Positions 9,244-18,800 are shown, numbered from the stretch's first letter. The stretch is DNA of 64,000 bases from Pseudomonas sp. G.S.17 (GCF_038096165.1 NZ_CP151076.1:2539501-2603500); one strand, 5' to 3'. Translations and numbers: made by a program. The notes: generated by a model from the sequence alone, not told the origin.

Positions 9244-10409
9244 GTGTGCCGTCTCTGAAATAAGTTTCTAACCTGAGCTATGCTTCTGTGGTCAGTCAGT
9301 GCTTGGAGTGATCACATGAACTCTCAGGACATCGTGCTCAGTGAAGACGAACAAATTGAACTGAGTCGGCGCATAAGATCAGCCACGATCAGTCAGCGCG
9401 ACGGTCGTCGGGCACGGGTGATTTTGCTAGCCGCTCGAGGTTGTTCTCGTAACGAGATTGCCCAGTTGACAGGTCTCTCCGTTGTTTCAGTCACCCGCTG
9501 GTGCAAGCGCTTTCAAGAGCTGCGTCTACAAGGCCTAGTGGATCTGCCCGGACGAGGTCGCAAGCCATCCCTATCGGCCGAAGCGTTGAAACGAACACTT
9601 GAGCAGGTCACTCAGCCGCGTATCGGTCAGCCTCGCTGGAGCTGTCGAAGCATGGCGCGAGTCGCCGGCATTTCACCGGCCAGCGTCCAGCGCATATGGG
9701 CCGCCAACGATATAAAACCGCACCTGACACGTACCTTCAAACTGTCCAAAGATCCAAACTTCGAAGAGAAGTTCTGGGACGTCATCGGGCTGTATCTGGA
9801 TCCGCCGGATAAGGCATTGGTGCTTTGTTGCGATGAAAAAAGCCAGGTTCAGGCTCTGGAGCGTACCCAGCCTGGACTGCCTTTGGGGATCGGTCATATC
9901 CGTACGCAATCGCACGATTATGTCCGCCATGGCACCGTCACCTTGTTCACTGCGCTGGATTATCTTCAGGGGCGCTTGATCAGTTCCATAGAGCGCCAAC
10001 ACCGGCATCAGGAATGGCTGGAGTTTCTCAAGAAGATCAATCGAGAAACGCCCAAACAGCTCCAATTGCATCTGATCGTGGACAACTACGCCACGCATAA
10101 ACACCCGAAAGTGAAGGCATGGCTTGAGAAGCACAAGCGCTTCCACATGCACTTCACCCCGACCTCCAGCTCGTGGATGAACATGGTTGAGCGCTTCTTT
10201 CGCGATATCACGGTGTACCTGCGTGACGGCAGTTTCAGCTCGGTTCGCGAACTGGAAAGCTCGATCACCACGTTCCTAGCACTGCGAAATGCGCAGCCGA
10301 CTCGCTATGTCTGGAACGCCAAGGGGGAAGATATTTTGAACAAGATACAGCGAGCCCGTGAGGCAATGGCCTCACAGGCATGAGGAGCTTTATTTTTGAG
10401 ACAGCACAC
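9244..10409 (+). mobile_element. IS630-family insertion sequence
   Basis: A 1166-bp element bounded by imperfect 20-bp inverted repeats: GTGTGCCGTCTCTGAAATAA at the left and, in reverse complement, GTGTGCTGTCTCAAAAATAA at the right. Both ends abut a TA dinucleotide (9242-9243 and 10410-10411), the target duplication typical of IS630/mariner elements. It carries one transposase gene and interrupts membrane protein B. Confidence 0.93.
9316..10383 (+). CDS. IS630-family transposase
   Basis: A 355-residue transposase. The N-terminal third is a helix-turn-helix DNA-binding region (CSRNEIAQLTGLSVVSVTRW) followed by a second one (CRSMARVAGISPASVQRIW). The catalytic DDE core is visible as LCCDEKSQVQ, HLIVDNYATHKHP and TPTSSSWMNMVERFF, giving Asp, Asp and Glu in order. 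I chose the ATG at 9316, with GGAG 7 bases upstream, over a longer start at 9280. The frame is intact, so the element may still be mobile. Confidence 0.95.
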   Translation: MNSQDIVLSEDEQIELSRRIRSATISQRDGRRARVILLAARGCSRNEIAQLTGLSVVSVTRWCKRFQELRLQGLVDLPGRGRKPSLSAEALKRTLEQVTQPRIGQPRWSCRSMARVAGISPASVQRIWAANDIKPHLTRTFKLSKDPNFEEKFWDVIGLYLDPPDKALVLCCDEKSQVQALERTQPGLPLGIGHIRTQSHDYVRHGTVTLFTALDYLQGRLISSIERQHRHQEWLEFLKKINRETPKQLQLHLIVDNYATHKHPKVKAWLEKHKRFHMHFTPTSSSWMNMVERFFRDITVYLRDGSFSSVRELESSITTFLALRNAQPTRYVWNAKGEDILNKIQRAREAMASQA

Positions 10410-10696
10410 TAGGTACAGGCGAAGTGGGCTCTGCAAATAGGCAACAATGCGTGCAGCAGGGGCTTGTTTGATAAACATGGCTGCTGAACAACATATCGAT
10501 AGAATCAATATCACGGAGCACCAAAACAAAAACGCTGGCGCGCTGTTACCATACTGCACGACGACTTCTTGCATCAAAATGTAATCGTCGTAAATAGGCG
10601 TGCGCCCTCGACTAAAGTCCCAATAAATAAAGCTCAGCAGGTACATAATATCCATGAAACCCCAGAGCAGAAATACACGCCTCTTATTCATGCTGA

Positions 10697-13648
10697 TTAC
10701 TCCTTCATCTCGAATTCTTTATTGGGAATGACCGGCATCCAGTGCCAGGAACTGCCACTAACCGCCCAATTATCGTTACCCTCCTGATAAGTCTGCCGCT
10801 TGCGCCTGACCTCTCCGTATTTGTTCTGCTTAGACTTCTGCACCAAATCTGACGGCGTACCGCTAGCAAGCGGTTGCCACTCCTGAATAACATCTCTCAT
10901 GGTGTTTTTTAGGTCTTTGCCATCACTACCTAGTACTCGCCCTTGATCCCCCATAGTCGTAACCCGGTTAAGCAATCCGATTGCTACGTTTGCCAAACCG
11001 AGATAGTCGTATTCCTTGGTAACCCATACCCCAGGACCTGACTCTTGGGGTGGGGACTTTTCTTCTCCCGGAGGCTCTTGCGCCAGTGAGTCATAGGTTG
11101 GCCAGGACTCTTCCGGTTCAGGCTCAGGGAGCTGATACTGCACGCGTGCTGGACTATCCGGAACTGGACTGTGCAGAGCTTTGCCGTTCTCATCCAGGTT
11201 GCCTTGCAACACTTGCCCATTATCAAACGTCAGGATGTAGGGCACGCCTGCGACAGGCTTTGCCGCTGCATCGAAGTAATTGAGAGCGAGCTTGTTGGGT
11301 ACATCACCCAGCGGATCAGCCAGCGGAGATAGCGCGGTATTCAGCTTGGCCCCCGTTCGAATGTAATCGAAGTGAGGGGTTTTGATTTCAACTTCGCCCG
11401 GCGAGCCAATCTCGATGCGGTAAGGGTCGATGGTGATGTAGTTACCACCGGAGTTGAGGGTTATTTTCTTTTTCGCAGTAATGCGTATTTCATCCTCAGT
11501 GCTACTGATATCCAGCCCTTGTCGGGCGAGCAGTTCCATGCTGTCGTTCTGCGCCTGAATCGACGCAGGCCCCTTATTGGCGATGAACTTGAATCCCTGC
11601 CTTTGAGCAAACAAACCAATGGCATCACCTGCTGCAACTGTGAAGCGTTTAAGTGCACTGAAATCGGTGTTGTTACTCACTCCGGTTAGCGTCTGTCCCG
11701 CCGACAATTGCAAATGCGCAGGTGTCACCAAAGCCATGCCTGCCGGGGCAGAAACGAGAAAGCCCGCTTCCTTCAACTGCGCTAACGCACTTTTGAGGTG
11801 TTCCGGTGCGGCTGCGTCTGCCTCCAATGCCCCCGCAGTCACCGCATTGCGGGCCAGCAGTTGTACGCGCTGTAGGGCCTCGTCCAATTGCGCGACTGCT
11901 TCACTCATGCTGAGCGCAACACCCTGGGCCTTGGCTTGTTCATCCGCACTGATAAAAATGCCTTTACCACCCCGTATCGCCCCCCAGCCATCGGTCCGCA
12001 GTTCAAACCCTTCGCCGCGTTTTTTCTTCTCGGCGTCGACCAGATGGCCGAGGTTGAGCTGGCTTTTGCCGCTGTGTTCGGTGCTGAGTTTGATGTGCTC
12101 GGAGCCGCGCAGGTCTTCCATGCGCAGTTTGTTGTTGGCCGGGGTGCGCAGGACGTTGCGGGTGTAGTCGCGTTTGCGCAGGGTGACGTGGTCCGGGCGG
12201 CGGTCATCGTGCAGGGCGTGGGCGATGTAAGGTCGGTCGGGGTCGCCTTGTTCGAAGGCGATGGCCACTTCGGTGCCGGCAATCAGCGGCAGATGCAGGC
12301 CGTGGGTGTCGCCGGCATACGGGCGCGCGAGGCGCAGCAGCATGCTTTCCTGGCCGGGCTTCCAGCTGTCGCGGTCGAACAGGAAGTTGACCCGATAGTA
12401 GCCATCCCGGTCGATTTCGGAGTAAGGGGCGTTTTTCTGCGGGCTGGTGACGCGCGCCGGTACGGTGCCGGCGATTTGCGGCTTCGCCACCAAGGGCGGG
12501 CGGAAGCAGACGGTTTCCGAATAGGGGATGGCCTCGAAGGTGACTTCGAAGCTGCGATCACGGGCGGCGCAAGTGTTCAGTTGGGTAATGACTGCGCCCG
12601 GCGCGAAGGCTTGCGGAGCGCCGGTGATTTTCAGGACTTGACCGAGGCCCAGCGTCGCGCTGCTGCTGGCACCGCTGAGTTGGGTCTGGCCGTTGAGGTA
12701 GCGCTCGTGACGCAGGCGCGCGTAGAAAAAACCGCTTTCGCTTAACAGGTCTTCGTCCTGAGCAATCCGGTCGCCGAGTTCTTTGTAAGGTTCGGCGTAG
12801 TGGTAAGCCTCGCCGTAGGTGGTTTTTGCGCCTCGGGTCTGATCGACTTCGCCGTTGAGCCAGGCATTGGCATCGCGATGGTGATAGGCGCGAAAGTTGA
12901 TGTTTTTTTCTACCACCTTATGGCTGGTTTGCAGTTGCCACACGCCATCCTGCCCGCTGCTGGTAAAACCAGACGGCGAACGCAAAGGCAGTTCGACGCC
13001 GAACTGGTAATGACGCTGGTCGTCATGAAACTCAACAACATCAATCTTCAGACGTTGGTCGACGGTGAAGCGAAACCAGATACCCACTTCGGCCAGCAGC
13101 CGGGTAATAAACACCAGATCGCTTTCGCCGTATTGCATGACCTGTTCGCGCCTGGGGTAGTCGCGCGCCAGCTTGAACAGAAAGTCCTGACCTTCGAAGT
13201 TATGCCGACTGCGCAGAATGCTCTCGACAATAGTCGGCACCGACTGATGCTGATAAATGCGGAACTGTTTACCCGTGCCGAGCAGCGCGAGACGCGGTTG
13301 CAGGGTCAGTGCGTAACGGGCTTCATCGTTGGAATCGGACAGGCGCTTGAAGCCGGTGACCACGCCATGCAACGTGCGCAGCGGCGGCTCGGGCACGACG
13401 GAAAGAAAATCCGGCGTCATCTTCGGGTACTTGGGCGGCAACCCATGCAGACTGAATGTCGCGGCCCGACCGAGCATCTTCTCGACCGCAATGTCCTGCT
13501 GCGCAGAGGTGAACTCCACGTCGTACTTGAACGGCTGGCTCAGATGTTCTTCGCCCTTGAAAGTCAGGACGTCGAGGGATGCATCGACATCACTTACTTG
13601 CAGTTTGTGACGGCTGTGGTCGAAGAAAGCGTGCAGTGCAGTGGACAT
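10697..13648 (-). CDS. vgrG: VgrG/TssI spike protein with C-terminal extension
   Basis: A 983-residue VgrG, longer than the ~650-700 of a plain spike. Residues 1 to ~560 are the gp27/gp5-like core (LDVLTFKGEEHLSQPFKYDV, YGESDLVFITRLLAEVGIWF, AGTEVAIAFEQGDPDRPYI). A DUF2345-type beta-helix follows to ~780. Residues ~783-850 look transthyretin-like (PVAGVPYILTFDNGQVLQG, NLDENGKAL), a module known in VgrGs for binding effectors. After a Pro/Glu-rich linker (~840-870) comes a 113-residue tail I do not recognise, rich in charged and aromatic residues (SSWHWMPVIP near the end). It heads the island operon and is 5 bases before the small membrane protein genes. Confidence 0.95.
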   Translation of the reverse strand: MSTALHAFFDHSRHKLQVSDVDASLDVLTFKGEEHLSQPFKYDVEFTSAQQDIAVEKMLGRAATFSLHGLPPKYPKMTPDFLSVVPEPPLRTLHGVVTGFKRLSDSNDEARYALTLQPRLALLGTGKQFRIYQHQSVPTIVESILRSRHNFEGQDFLFKLARDYPRREQVMQYGESDLVFITRLLAEVGIWFRFTVDQRLKIDVVEFHDDQRHYQFGVELPLRSPSGFTSSGQDGVWQLQTSHKVVEKNINFRAYHHRDANAWLNGEVDQTRGAKTTYGEAYHYAEPYKELGDRIAQDEDLLSESGFFYARLRHERYLNGQTQLSGASSSATLGLGQVLKITGAPQAFAPGAVITQLNTCAARDRSFEVTFEAIPYSETVCFRPPLVAKPQIAGTVPARVTSPQKNAPYSEIDRDGYYRVNFLFDRDSWKPGQESMLLRLARPYAGDTHGLHLPLIAGTEVAIAFEQGDPDRPYIAHALHDDRRPDHVTLRKRDYTRNVLRTPANNKLRMEDLRGSEHIKLSTEHSGKSQLNLGHLVDAEKKKRGEGFELRTDGWGAIRGGKGIFISADEQAKAQGVALSMSEAVAQLDEALQRVQLLARNAVTAGALEADAAAPEHLKSALAQLKEAGFLVSAPAGMALVTPAHLQLSAGQTLTGVSNNTDFSALKRFTVAAGDAIGLFAQRQGFKFIANKGPASIQAQNDSMELLARQGLDISSTEDEIRITAKKKITLNSGGNYITIDPYRIEIGSPGEVEIKTPHFDYIRTGAKLNTALSPLADPLGDVPNKLALNYFDAAAKPVAGVPYILTFDNGQVLQGNLDENGKALHSPVPDSPARVQYQLPEPEPEESWPTYDSLAQEPPGEEKSPPQESGPGVWVTKEYDYLGLANVAIGLLNRVTTMGDQGRVLGSDGKDLKNTMRDVIQEWQPLASGTPSDLVQKSKQNKYGEVRRKRQTYQEGNDNWAVSGSSWHWMPVIPNKEFEMKE

Positions 13649-14352
13649 GTTCAGGCCTCCCGTAACATTTGCAACGGAACGCTGCCAGGCGGGAGTAACA
13701 AGATGCTTCCAACAACGTACGCGGAATTAACGCACAGAAAGGGGACGCGCAATAATGCGCAGTCAATGCTTATAAACATTAATAAACATCCTTTTAAACA
13801 AACCGAAGATTGATTAACGAACCGCACCCAAATACGTCTATCAATAAGGCTGCCAATATTCATATCGCTAACAACACGCTGAACAGGCATTGCCGGTTAC
13901 CGATAAATACCTTGTGCAAAACCTATAATGGGGTCGGAGCGCGCAACAATGGATTATCTAGGGCCTTGATTCCATACCCGAACCCGGAATAAGGAAATTT
14001 CCTATGTATTATCGGACGTGTCCTACAGCGAAGCACTAAAGCATCTATGAGGTCGGCATCTGATCACGATCACGATCACGATCACTTTCATTGAAAATGA
14101 AGCAAATGCAAGGTCGTATCCTGCATTCAGTTTTTCCGTCGGTTACTTGGCTGCGTCGCCACCGTGAATTTCACAGTACCGCAGGCACGCGCGCGCCTGA
14201 CCGACCAACGCCCCTCAAGAACCGCGCAGCCGAGCCGATGCCTCGGGAGTAGGTTGCGTGACGAGGCGTGTGCTCGGAGCGGCAGAACATGGAAGTCGAC
14301 ATCATTGGGTTCATGCCAGGCATGGGTCCGTCTCCCTCCCGAGGTGCTTGTT
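13649..14352. other. Divergent intergenic region, vgrG / chemoreceptor
   Basis: A 704-base region without a convincing gene between the divergent vgrG and chemoreceptor genes. It must hold both promoters. The half nearest vgrG is AT-rich compared with the genes around it. It contains a short tandem hexamer (listed separately). I could not identify promoter boxes with confidence. Confidence 0.5.
14062..14085. repeat. (GATCAC)x4 hexamer repeat
   Basis: Four perfect tandem copies of GATCAC lie about 270 bases before the chemoreceptor start. A hexamer tract can gain or lose copies by slippage; here it is non-coding, so any effect would be on promoter spacing. Confidence 0.8.
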
Positions 14353-15972
14353 ATGTCCAAATCCCTGAGGCTGCAGATTCTCGGCCTGCTTGGTGGCAGT
14401 CTGATTCTGGTGCTGTTGATCGCGCTGGCCTGTTTTCATTTCCTTTCCAACAATGTGCAGTCCTATCGCGGCTTGCTTGAGGGGCCGTTGCGCGCTTCAC
14501 AGCTGGTCGATGAAGCCAATCTGCAATTCAAGATCCAGGTCCAGGAATGGAAGAACGTGCTGCTGCGCGGCAAGGCGTCGGCGGATCGGGATAAGTACTG
14601 GGCGCTGTTCGAAGAGCAGGAGCATCTGGTTGAGGAGGCTCTGAATAAACTCGCAGCATTGCAGGGCACGGAGCAATCAGTAAAAGCTCAGGTTCAGAAG
14701 TTGCGCGCAGAACATCAGGTGCTTGGCGCTGCCTATCGCAACGGGCGCGATGCCTTCGTTGCCGCTGGCGGCGATCCGGTGGCGGGCGACATTGCCGTCA
14801 AGGGCGTGGACCGCGCAGCCAGTGAACAGATGAGCCAGTTGGTCGAGCAGTTGCGCAAGCAAAGCGGCGAACAGTCGCTGCTGATCAGCAGCACGGCGGA
14901 CCGTACCATTTTGCTCGGCGCGCTGGTCATGTTGGCTTCGGCGATTCTGGTGGGGTTGCTGACCTTGTGGATGGTCAATCGCAACTTGATCACGCCGATT
15001 CGCAGGCTGATCGACTATGTGTCGCAGTTGAGCGAAGGCAAATTTGCTCAACGGGTTGAAATTACTCGTCAGGATGAGTTGGGTCGTCTGGCCATCGCGG
15101 CAAACATCCTGCGCGACTTTTTGGCGGATACCTTTACTCGACTCAAGCGCAGCACTTCGGATCTGGACACGGCCGGCAGCGAATTGAATTCGATTGCCGC
15201 GCTTATGGCCCAAGGGACTCACGAGCAGTTCGAGCGCACCGATCAGGTGGCAACCGCCATGACCGAAATGTCGGCCACGGCGCAGGAAGTTGCACGCCAC
15301 GCGGCGCAAGCGGCACAGGCCGCCGATGAAGCCGATCACCATGCGCAGGAAGGCGGCAAGGTGATGAAGGCAACCATGGCGACGATCACGTCAATGCGCA
15401 ACGAAATCGGCAATACCGCCAACGTGATTCATCGTCTGGAAACCGACAGCGGGCGGATCGGCAAGGTCCTCGAAGTGATTCGCGGCATCGCCGAGCAGAC
15501 CAACTTGCTGGCCCTCAACGCGGCCATTGAAGCGGCCCGTGCCGGTGAAGCCGGGCGGGGCTTTGCAGTGGTTGCAGACGAGGTCAGAACCCTGGCGCAA
15601 CGCACTGCCGCGTCGACCGCCGAGATCAACCAGATCATCAATTCGGTGCAGACCGGCGCTATCGACGCCGTGCAGGCGATTCAGGGCGGTCAGGCACGCA
15701 GCGAAGAAAGCGTCGAGCAGGTGACCAGTGCCGGTGCGACTCTGGATCGGATTACGCTGGCAGTCGAAGCCATTCGGGACATGAACCGGCAGATCGCCAC
15801 CGCTGCCGAAGAACAGACGTCCGTGGCCGAGGACATTTCCCGCAATCTCACGGAAATTACCGCCATCGCCAGCACCAATCAGGACAACGTCAAGCGCACT
15901 CAAGCCGCCAGCCATGATTTGCATGGCCTTTCGGTGGGGCTCAACGATGTGATTTCACGCTTGAGTGCTTGA
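14353..15972 (+). CDS. Methyl-accepting chemotaxis protein
   Basis: A 539-residue transmembrane chemoreceptor. Membrane helix one is at residues ~10-31 ([17 protein letters not shown]) and helix two at ~190-212. The periplasmic region between them is ~155 residues and all-helical, fitting a four-helix-bundle sensor. A HAMP domain ([20 protein letters not shown]) and a full cytoplasmic signalling hairpin follow, with the conserved tip [19 protein letters not shown]. There is no CheR-tethering pentapeptide; it ends SRLSA. I chose ATG 14353, preceded by CCCGAGG, over a longer frame opening at 14164 whose added residues lack receptor character. Ligand unknown. Confidence 0.93.
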   Translation: MSKSLRLQILGLLGGSLILVLLIALACFHFLSNNVQSYRGLLEGPLRASQLVDEANLQFKIQVQEWKNVLLRGKASADRDKYWALFEEQEHLVEEALNKLAALQGTEQSVKAQVQKLRAEHQVLGAAYRNGRDAFVAAGGDPVAGDIAVKGVDRAASEQMSQLVEQLRKQSGEQSLLISSTADRTILLGALVMLASAILVGLLTLWMVNRNLITPIRRLIDYVSQLSEGKFAQRVEITRQDELGRLAIAANILRDFLADTFTRLKRSTSDLDTAGSELNSIAALMAQGTHEQFERTDQVATAMTEMSATAQEVARHAAQAAQAADEADHHAQEGGKVMKATMATITSMRNEIGNTANVIHRLETDSGRIGKVLEVIRGIAEQTNLLALNAAIEAARAGEAGRGFAVVADEVRTLAQRTAASTAEINQIINSVQTGAIDAVQAIQGGQARSEESVEQVTSAGATLDRITLAVEAIRDMNRQIATAAEEQTSVAEDISRNLTEITAIASTNQDNVKRTQAASHDLHGLSVGLNDVISRLSA

Positions 15973-15996
15973 GGCCGATGTCTGGAACTGATCGTT

Positions 15997-17052
15997 TCAG
16001 ACATTCGCCGCGCTGCGCCACTGCCTCGGGCTTAACCCGAACCAGCGTTTGAACGCGCGGGAGAAGGCGCTGGTTTCCGAGTAGCCCAGCAGCGTCGCAA
16101 GTTGGGTGACGCTCATGTTCTGCTGCTGCAAATGGGTCATGGCAGATTGCTGCCGGATTTGATCCACCAATTGCGTGAAGTTGACGCCGTGTTCACGCAA
16201 CCGACGTTGCAGCGTCCATTCGGACAGGCCCAGAGTTTGCGCGATGTCTTCCAGCACGGGCTCGCCCAGATGCAGGACTGCGGTGATGGCTTGTCGCGCC
16301 TGATCGAGTACGCCGGGCTGGTTGCCGCTTTCACCCAGTTGACGAATGGCATCCTTGATGAGCATCAACAGGATCGGGTCGGCACCGGGCATCGCCCTGG
16401 CAATGAGGTCGTGCTTGGGAATCAGCACTGAGTTGCAGGCCTGACCGAAGCGAACCTGGGTCTGGAACGCTTCACGGTGCTCATGCCAGTTTTCGGGCTG
16501 CGCATGTTCGAACGCGACTTCCCTGGGTGCCCAGTCGGGGCCGAGCACATGGCGCACCAGATTGGTGGCCATGCCCATGGTCAGCTCGGCATCCTGGCGG
16601 CGTTCGTGGATCGCGCCGTGACGTACCTGATAATCGAAGCGATAACACTCGCCCTGATCCACCAGCTGGATCAGCGTGCTGTGTTGATGAAACGGAAAAG
16701 CCTTGGCGAAGTTGATCAAGGCGTCTTCGAGGGTGGACGAGCACAGGCCGATATAACCCAGCAGGCCGAGCGCCTGGGGTTGGAATTGCTGGCCATAGTG
16801 CAGGCCGAAATTGTCACAAGCGGTTTGCCGCGCGGCTTCCTCCAGCACTTTGCAGTAGTTGGGCAGCGGCAGGCTCAAGGTCGGGTGCAGCAGCTGTTCG
16901 GGATTGATTCCCGCATGGCCGAAGACGCGATCAAGATCACCGCCATGCTGAACAATAAAACCGTCCAGACCATTGGCGGCCGCCGACAGGACACCACAAT
17001 TGCTGGCACTTTGCGCATTTAACGGTGCGGGTGAAAGCAGGTTCTGGAACAT
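15997..17052 (-). CDS. AraC-family transcriptional regulator
   Basis: A 351-residue regulator. The N-terminal ~200 residues match the Arabinose_bd-type sensor of this AraC subgroup (FGLHYGQQFQPQALGLLGYIG). The C-terminal ~100 residues carry two helix-turn-helix motifs (LEDIAQTLGLSEWTLQRRL and VTQLATLLGYSETSAFSRAF), ending FGLSPRQWR. It is divergent from the ethanolamine permease and eutBC genes, so it may regulate ethanolamine use; an 8-bp inverted repeat lies between them. Other Pseudomonas use a sigma-54 activator for the eut genes, so its target is not certain. Confidence 0.92.
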   Translation of the reverse strand: MFQNLLSPAPLNAQSASNCGVLSAAANGLDGFIVQHGGDLDRVFGHAGINPEQLLHPTLSLPLPNYCKVLEEAARQTACDNFGLHYGQQFQPQALGLLGYIGLCSSTLEDALINFAKAFPFHQHSTLIQLVDQGECYRFDYQVRHGAIHERRQDAELTMGMATNLVRHVLGPDWAPREVAFEHAQPENWHEHREAFQTQVRFGQACNSVLIPKHDLIARAMPGADPILLMLIKDAIRQLGESGNQPGVLDQARQAITAVLHLGEPVLEDIAQTLGLSEWTLQRRLREHGVNFTQLVDQIRQQSAMTHLQQQNMSVTQLATLLGYSETSAFSRAFKRWFGLSPRQWRSAANV

Positions 17053-17431
17053 GGTGATGAGGGGCCGTCATGGTGTGTATGAAAATAATTCAAGCAATTG
17101 TCATACCTTGTTACCGCTTAAGGGTTGTCAGCTCGTCCGGGTGGCAATCCCGTTGGTGCGTGGAACGCCTTAGCTGATACCCGATCACCCAGCATCGCGC
17201 AGGCCAAACGCCAGCTTGGGAAGCGAAGTGGCACTGAAAACCCCGAAATCCGTGACCCGATTTAAGGCGCAACCGAGTTTTCGTGCGCTGGCGTGAGGCA
17301 CTGCCTGCAATGCGCCGGAAAACTTGACCGCAGAGGACAAATCTCGTTCTCCCCGGTCAAGCCTTGGCTTTGTCCGAGTGACTATTCTCGTCGACAGACA
17401 ATACCGTCGCTGGCTTCCGGGGTTTACGACC
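17053..17431. other. Divergent intergenic region, araC-type / eat
   Basis: A 379-base gap with no gene. It holds an operator-like inverted repeat (17323-17361). I searched for a sigma-54 promoter with GG/GC at the right spacing and found none. Confidence 0.5.
17323..17361. promoter_or_regulatory. Inverted repeat upstream of eat
   Basis: CTTGACCG at 17323-17330 is repeated inverted as CGGTCAAG at 17354-17361, perfect 8-bp arms with centres 31 bp apart, about three helical turns. It lies about 70-110 bases upstream of the permease start. This fits a site for a dimeric regulator such as the divergent AraC protein. No binding data; the match to any known motif is not claimed. Confidence 0.4.
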
Positions 17432-18787
17432 ATGACTGCTTCGCAACTCAAACCAACATTGGGCACCCTGCATTTGTGGGGGCTGGCCGTCGGCCTGGTG
17501 ATTTCCGGCGAATACTTCGGCTGGAGTTACGGCTGGGGCAGCGCGGGTACCCTGGGGTTTCTGGTCACCACGCTGATGGTGGCGGTGATGTACACCTGCT
17601 TCATTTTCAGCTTTACCGAACTGACCACCGCGATCCCCAACGCCGGCGGCCCGTTCGCCTATAGCCTGCGCGCATTTGGCGTGACTGGCGGGACGATTGC
17701 CGGATTGGCGACGCTGATCGAGTTCGTCTTTGCGCCGCCGGCCATCGCCATGGCCATCGGTGCATACCTGAATGTGCAATACCCGTCGCTGGACCCGAAG
17801 TGGGCGGCCATCGGCGCGTATTTCGTATTCATGACCCTGAATATCCTGGGGGTGAGCATTGCCGCGACCTTCGAACTGGTCGTCACTGTGCTGGCCGTAG
17901 CCGAATTGCTGGTGTTCATGGGCGTAGTGGCTCCGGCCTTCAGCTTCAGTAACTTCGCCTTGGGTGGCTGGGCCGGTTCCGATACTTTCAGTATGCCGGC
18001 GATCAGCGGCATGTTTGCCGCGATCCCGTTTGCCATCTGGTTCTTCCTCGCCATCGAAGGCGCGGCCATGGCTGCCGAAGAAGCGAAAGATCCGAAAAAG
18101 ACCATTCCCCGTGCGTATGTCGCAGGGATTCTGACCCTGGTGACCTTGGCTATTGGTGTGATGATCTTCGCCGGTGGTGTCGGCGACTGGCGCACGCTGG
18201 CGAACATCAACGATCCATTGCCTCAGGCGATGAAAGCCGTAGTCGGCAATAACTCGAACTGGATGCACATGCTGGTGTGGATCGGCCTGTTCGGTCTGGT
18301 CGCGAGTTTCCACGGCATCATTCTGGGCTACTCACGTCAGTTCTTCGCCTTGGCGCGTGCGGGTTTCCTGCCGTCCGGGCTGGCCAAACTGTCACGTTTC
18401 CAGACGCCACATCGGGCCATTCTGGCCGGTGGCGTAGTGGGTATCGCGGCGATTCTCAGCGACGGTCTGGTCAATCTGCAAGGCATGAGCCTCACCGCAG
18501 CGATGATCACCATGTCGGTGTTCGGTGCCATCGTGATGTACATTGTCAGCATGCTGAGCCTGTTCAAACTGCGTCGCAGCGAGCCAAATCTTGAGCGCAG
18601 CTTCCGTGCCCCCGGTTATCCCGTGGTCCCGGCCATTGCCCTGATTCTGGCAGTGGTGTGCCTGGTGGCAATGATCTGGTTCAACCTGATGATTGGCTGC
18701 ATCTTCCTCGGCTTGATGCTGGTCGGTGCGGTGTTCTGCAAAATGGTACGTGGTCGTGGCGCTGTCCCGGCTCTGGCCAGTCAATAA
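17432..18787 (+). CDS. eat: Ethanolamine permease (APC family)
   Basis: A 451-residue amino acid/polyamine/organocation transporter with about 12 membrane helices. Signature stretches include LWGLAVGLVISGEYFGWSYG, FTELTTAIPNAGGPFAYSL, FAIWFFLAIEGAAMAAEEA and GYSRQFFALARAGFLP. Identity as the ethanolamine carrier rests on these motifs and on eutB and eutC following in the same direction: uptake precedes cleavage to acetaldehyde and ammonia. ATG 17432 is chosen because family members begin just before the first helix; an upstream frame opening at 17324 adds residues unlike the family. The eutB start is only 13 bases past the stop. Confidence 0.93.
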   Translation: MTASQLKPTLGTLHLWGLAVGLVISGEYFGWSYGWGSAGTLGFLVTTLMVAVMYTCFIFSFTELTTAIPNAGGPFAYSLRAFGVTGGTIAGLATLIEFVFAPPAIAMAIGAYLNVQYPSLDPKWAAIGAYFVFMTLNILGVSIAATFELVVTVLAVAELLVFMGVVAPAFSFSNFALGGWAGSDTFSMPAISGMFAAIPFAIWFFLAIEGAAMAAEEAKDPKKTIPRAYVAGILTLVTLAIGVMIFAGGVGDWRTLANINDPLPQAMKAVVGNNSNWMHMLVWIGLFGLVASFHGIILGYSRQFFALARAGFLPSGLAKLSRFQTPHRAILAGGVVGIAAILSDGLVNLQGMSLTAAMITMSVFGAIVMYIVSMLSLFKLRRSEPNLERSFRAPGYPVVPAIALILAVVCLVAMIWFNLMIGCIFLGLMLVGAVFCKMVRGRGAVPALASQ

Positions 18788-18800
18788 AGGAAGGATGTGC

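Larger units (their letters stand above)
9092..10691 (-). pseudogene. Small membrane protein B, split by IS630-family element
   Basis: The N-terminal part (10691 to 10412) reads MNKRRVFLLWGFMDIM and ends LQSPLRLYL at the insertion. The C-terminal part (9241 to 9092) continues AVPSLAFIPWVSGFF and ends RRGTDDKIGA-stop. Joining the halves with a single TA restores a 143-residue frame with no stop or shift, and the product aligns along its full length with membrane protein A (144 residues). As it stands the N-terminal half reads into the element and stops at 10305, giving a 128-residue chimera with a foreign tail. The start is 5 bases after the vgrG stop, so it was the first gene after vgrG. No other mutation is visible, so the insertion looks recent. 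Confidence 0.9.

Noticed and set aside
10305..10691. A 128-codon intact-looking membrane protein
   Set aside because: The last ~35 codons come from the IS630 end; it is a chimera of a broken gene.
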